A DNA stretch of 21,798 nucleotides from Flammeovirgaceae bacterium UBA2371 (lineage in GTDB: Bacteria; Bacteroidota; Bacteroidia; Cytophagales; Cyclobacteriaceae), in NCBI GenBank assembly GCA_002345965.1, contig DDTF01000026.1, forward strand, positions 54,432-76,229, read 5' to 3'. Positions 21,773 through 21,798 of this stretch are shown here, piece after piece. The notes below the pieces were generated by a model that did no database searches, was not told where the DNA came from, and saw nothing but the letters and a program-made list of their open reading frames with translations. The first letter of the stretch is position 1, and the number at the start of each line of letters is the position of its first letter. The position numbers and the translations under genes are program-made.

Positions 21773-21798
21773 AAAAAAAAAGAAGCCCGCCCCGAGTC
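21773..21798 (-). terminator. 3' arm and T-run of a probable trp attenuator
   Basis: Read on the minus strand, the window edge begins with GACTCGGGGCGGGCTTC, followed by nine Ts ending at 21773, and then 14 bases before the trpE ATG. A GC-rich arm followed by a T-run is the 3' half of an intrinsic terminator. Lying so close to the first trp gene, it is more likely a leader attenuator than the terminator of an upstream gene. The 5' arm, any leader peptide with Trp codons and the promoter are outside the window, so the hairpin itself cannot be confirmed. Confidence 0.5.

Noticed and set aside
1..21798. tRNA, rRNA, insertion sequence or prophage
   Set aside because: Nearly all bases lie in recognised coding genes and the short gaps contain no cloverleaf, transposase or attachment-like repeats that I could see.

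Overview
This window reads as chromosomal core DNA of a member of the Bacteroidota, most likely the Cytophagales/Cytophagia side. The evidence is the gene families: a lipoprotein-type Omp85 (TamL), a fused alpha/beta ketoacid dehydrogenase E1, a secreted YwqK/MORN-type repeat protein, a DUF1684 lipoprotein, and a multi-TM histidine kinase with a Bacteroidota-style H-box. Shine-Dalgarno sequences are generally absent, and a few sites resemble the TAnnTTTG -7 element. Species cannot be named. I found no mobile element, integrase, CRISPR array, rRNA or tRNA. No gene-free stretch exceeds 300 bases; the longest gap is about 105 bases.

Left part (1-5215, plus strand): the 3' end of an acetyl-CoA acetyltransferase, a secreted 16-repeat MORN/YwqK-like protein, purC, a single-domain STAS protein, ribonuclease Z and a YhhQ-type queuosine-precursor transporter. 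The last two overlap by ATGA. A TrmH/SpoU rRNA/tRNA methyltransferase runs the other way (5204-5950), and its 3' end overlaps the transporter's. Three consecutive genes therefore concern RNA maturation or modification.

Middle part (5959-12558): tamL starts with TTG only 8 nt from the divergent methyltransferase start. It is followed on the minus strand by the E1 alpha/beta fusion, and then on the plus strand by an orphan membrane histidine kinase with an extra C-terminal domain resembling SpoIIAA/SEC14-like folds.

Right part (12560-21798, all minus strand): a complete tryptophan operon in the order trpE-trpG-trpD-trpC-trpF-trpB-[DUF1684 lipoprotein]-trpA-aroF(DAHP synthase). An ArsC/Spx-like YffB protein and a PaaI-like thioesterase follow. 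Most trp junctions overlap or sit within a few bases of each other, so translational coupling is likely; the exceptions are the two flanks of the DUF1684 gene. The operon takes PEP plus erythrose-4-phosphate into the shikimate pathway at the distal end and covers chorismate to tryptophan in the rest. Just upstream of trpE, at the window edge, lies the 3' arm of a GC-rich hairpin followed by nine Ts, which suggests a transcription attenuator whose other half is outside the window.

No wholly new system is evident. The points most worth a second look are the candidate attenuator, the lipoprotein inside the trp operon, the kinase fusion, and 7-base periodic sequences filling several intergenic gaps.
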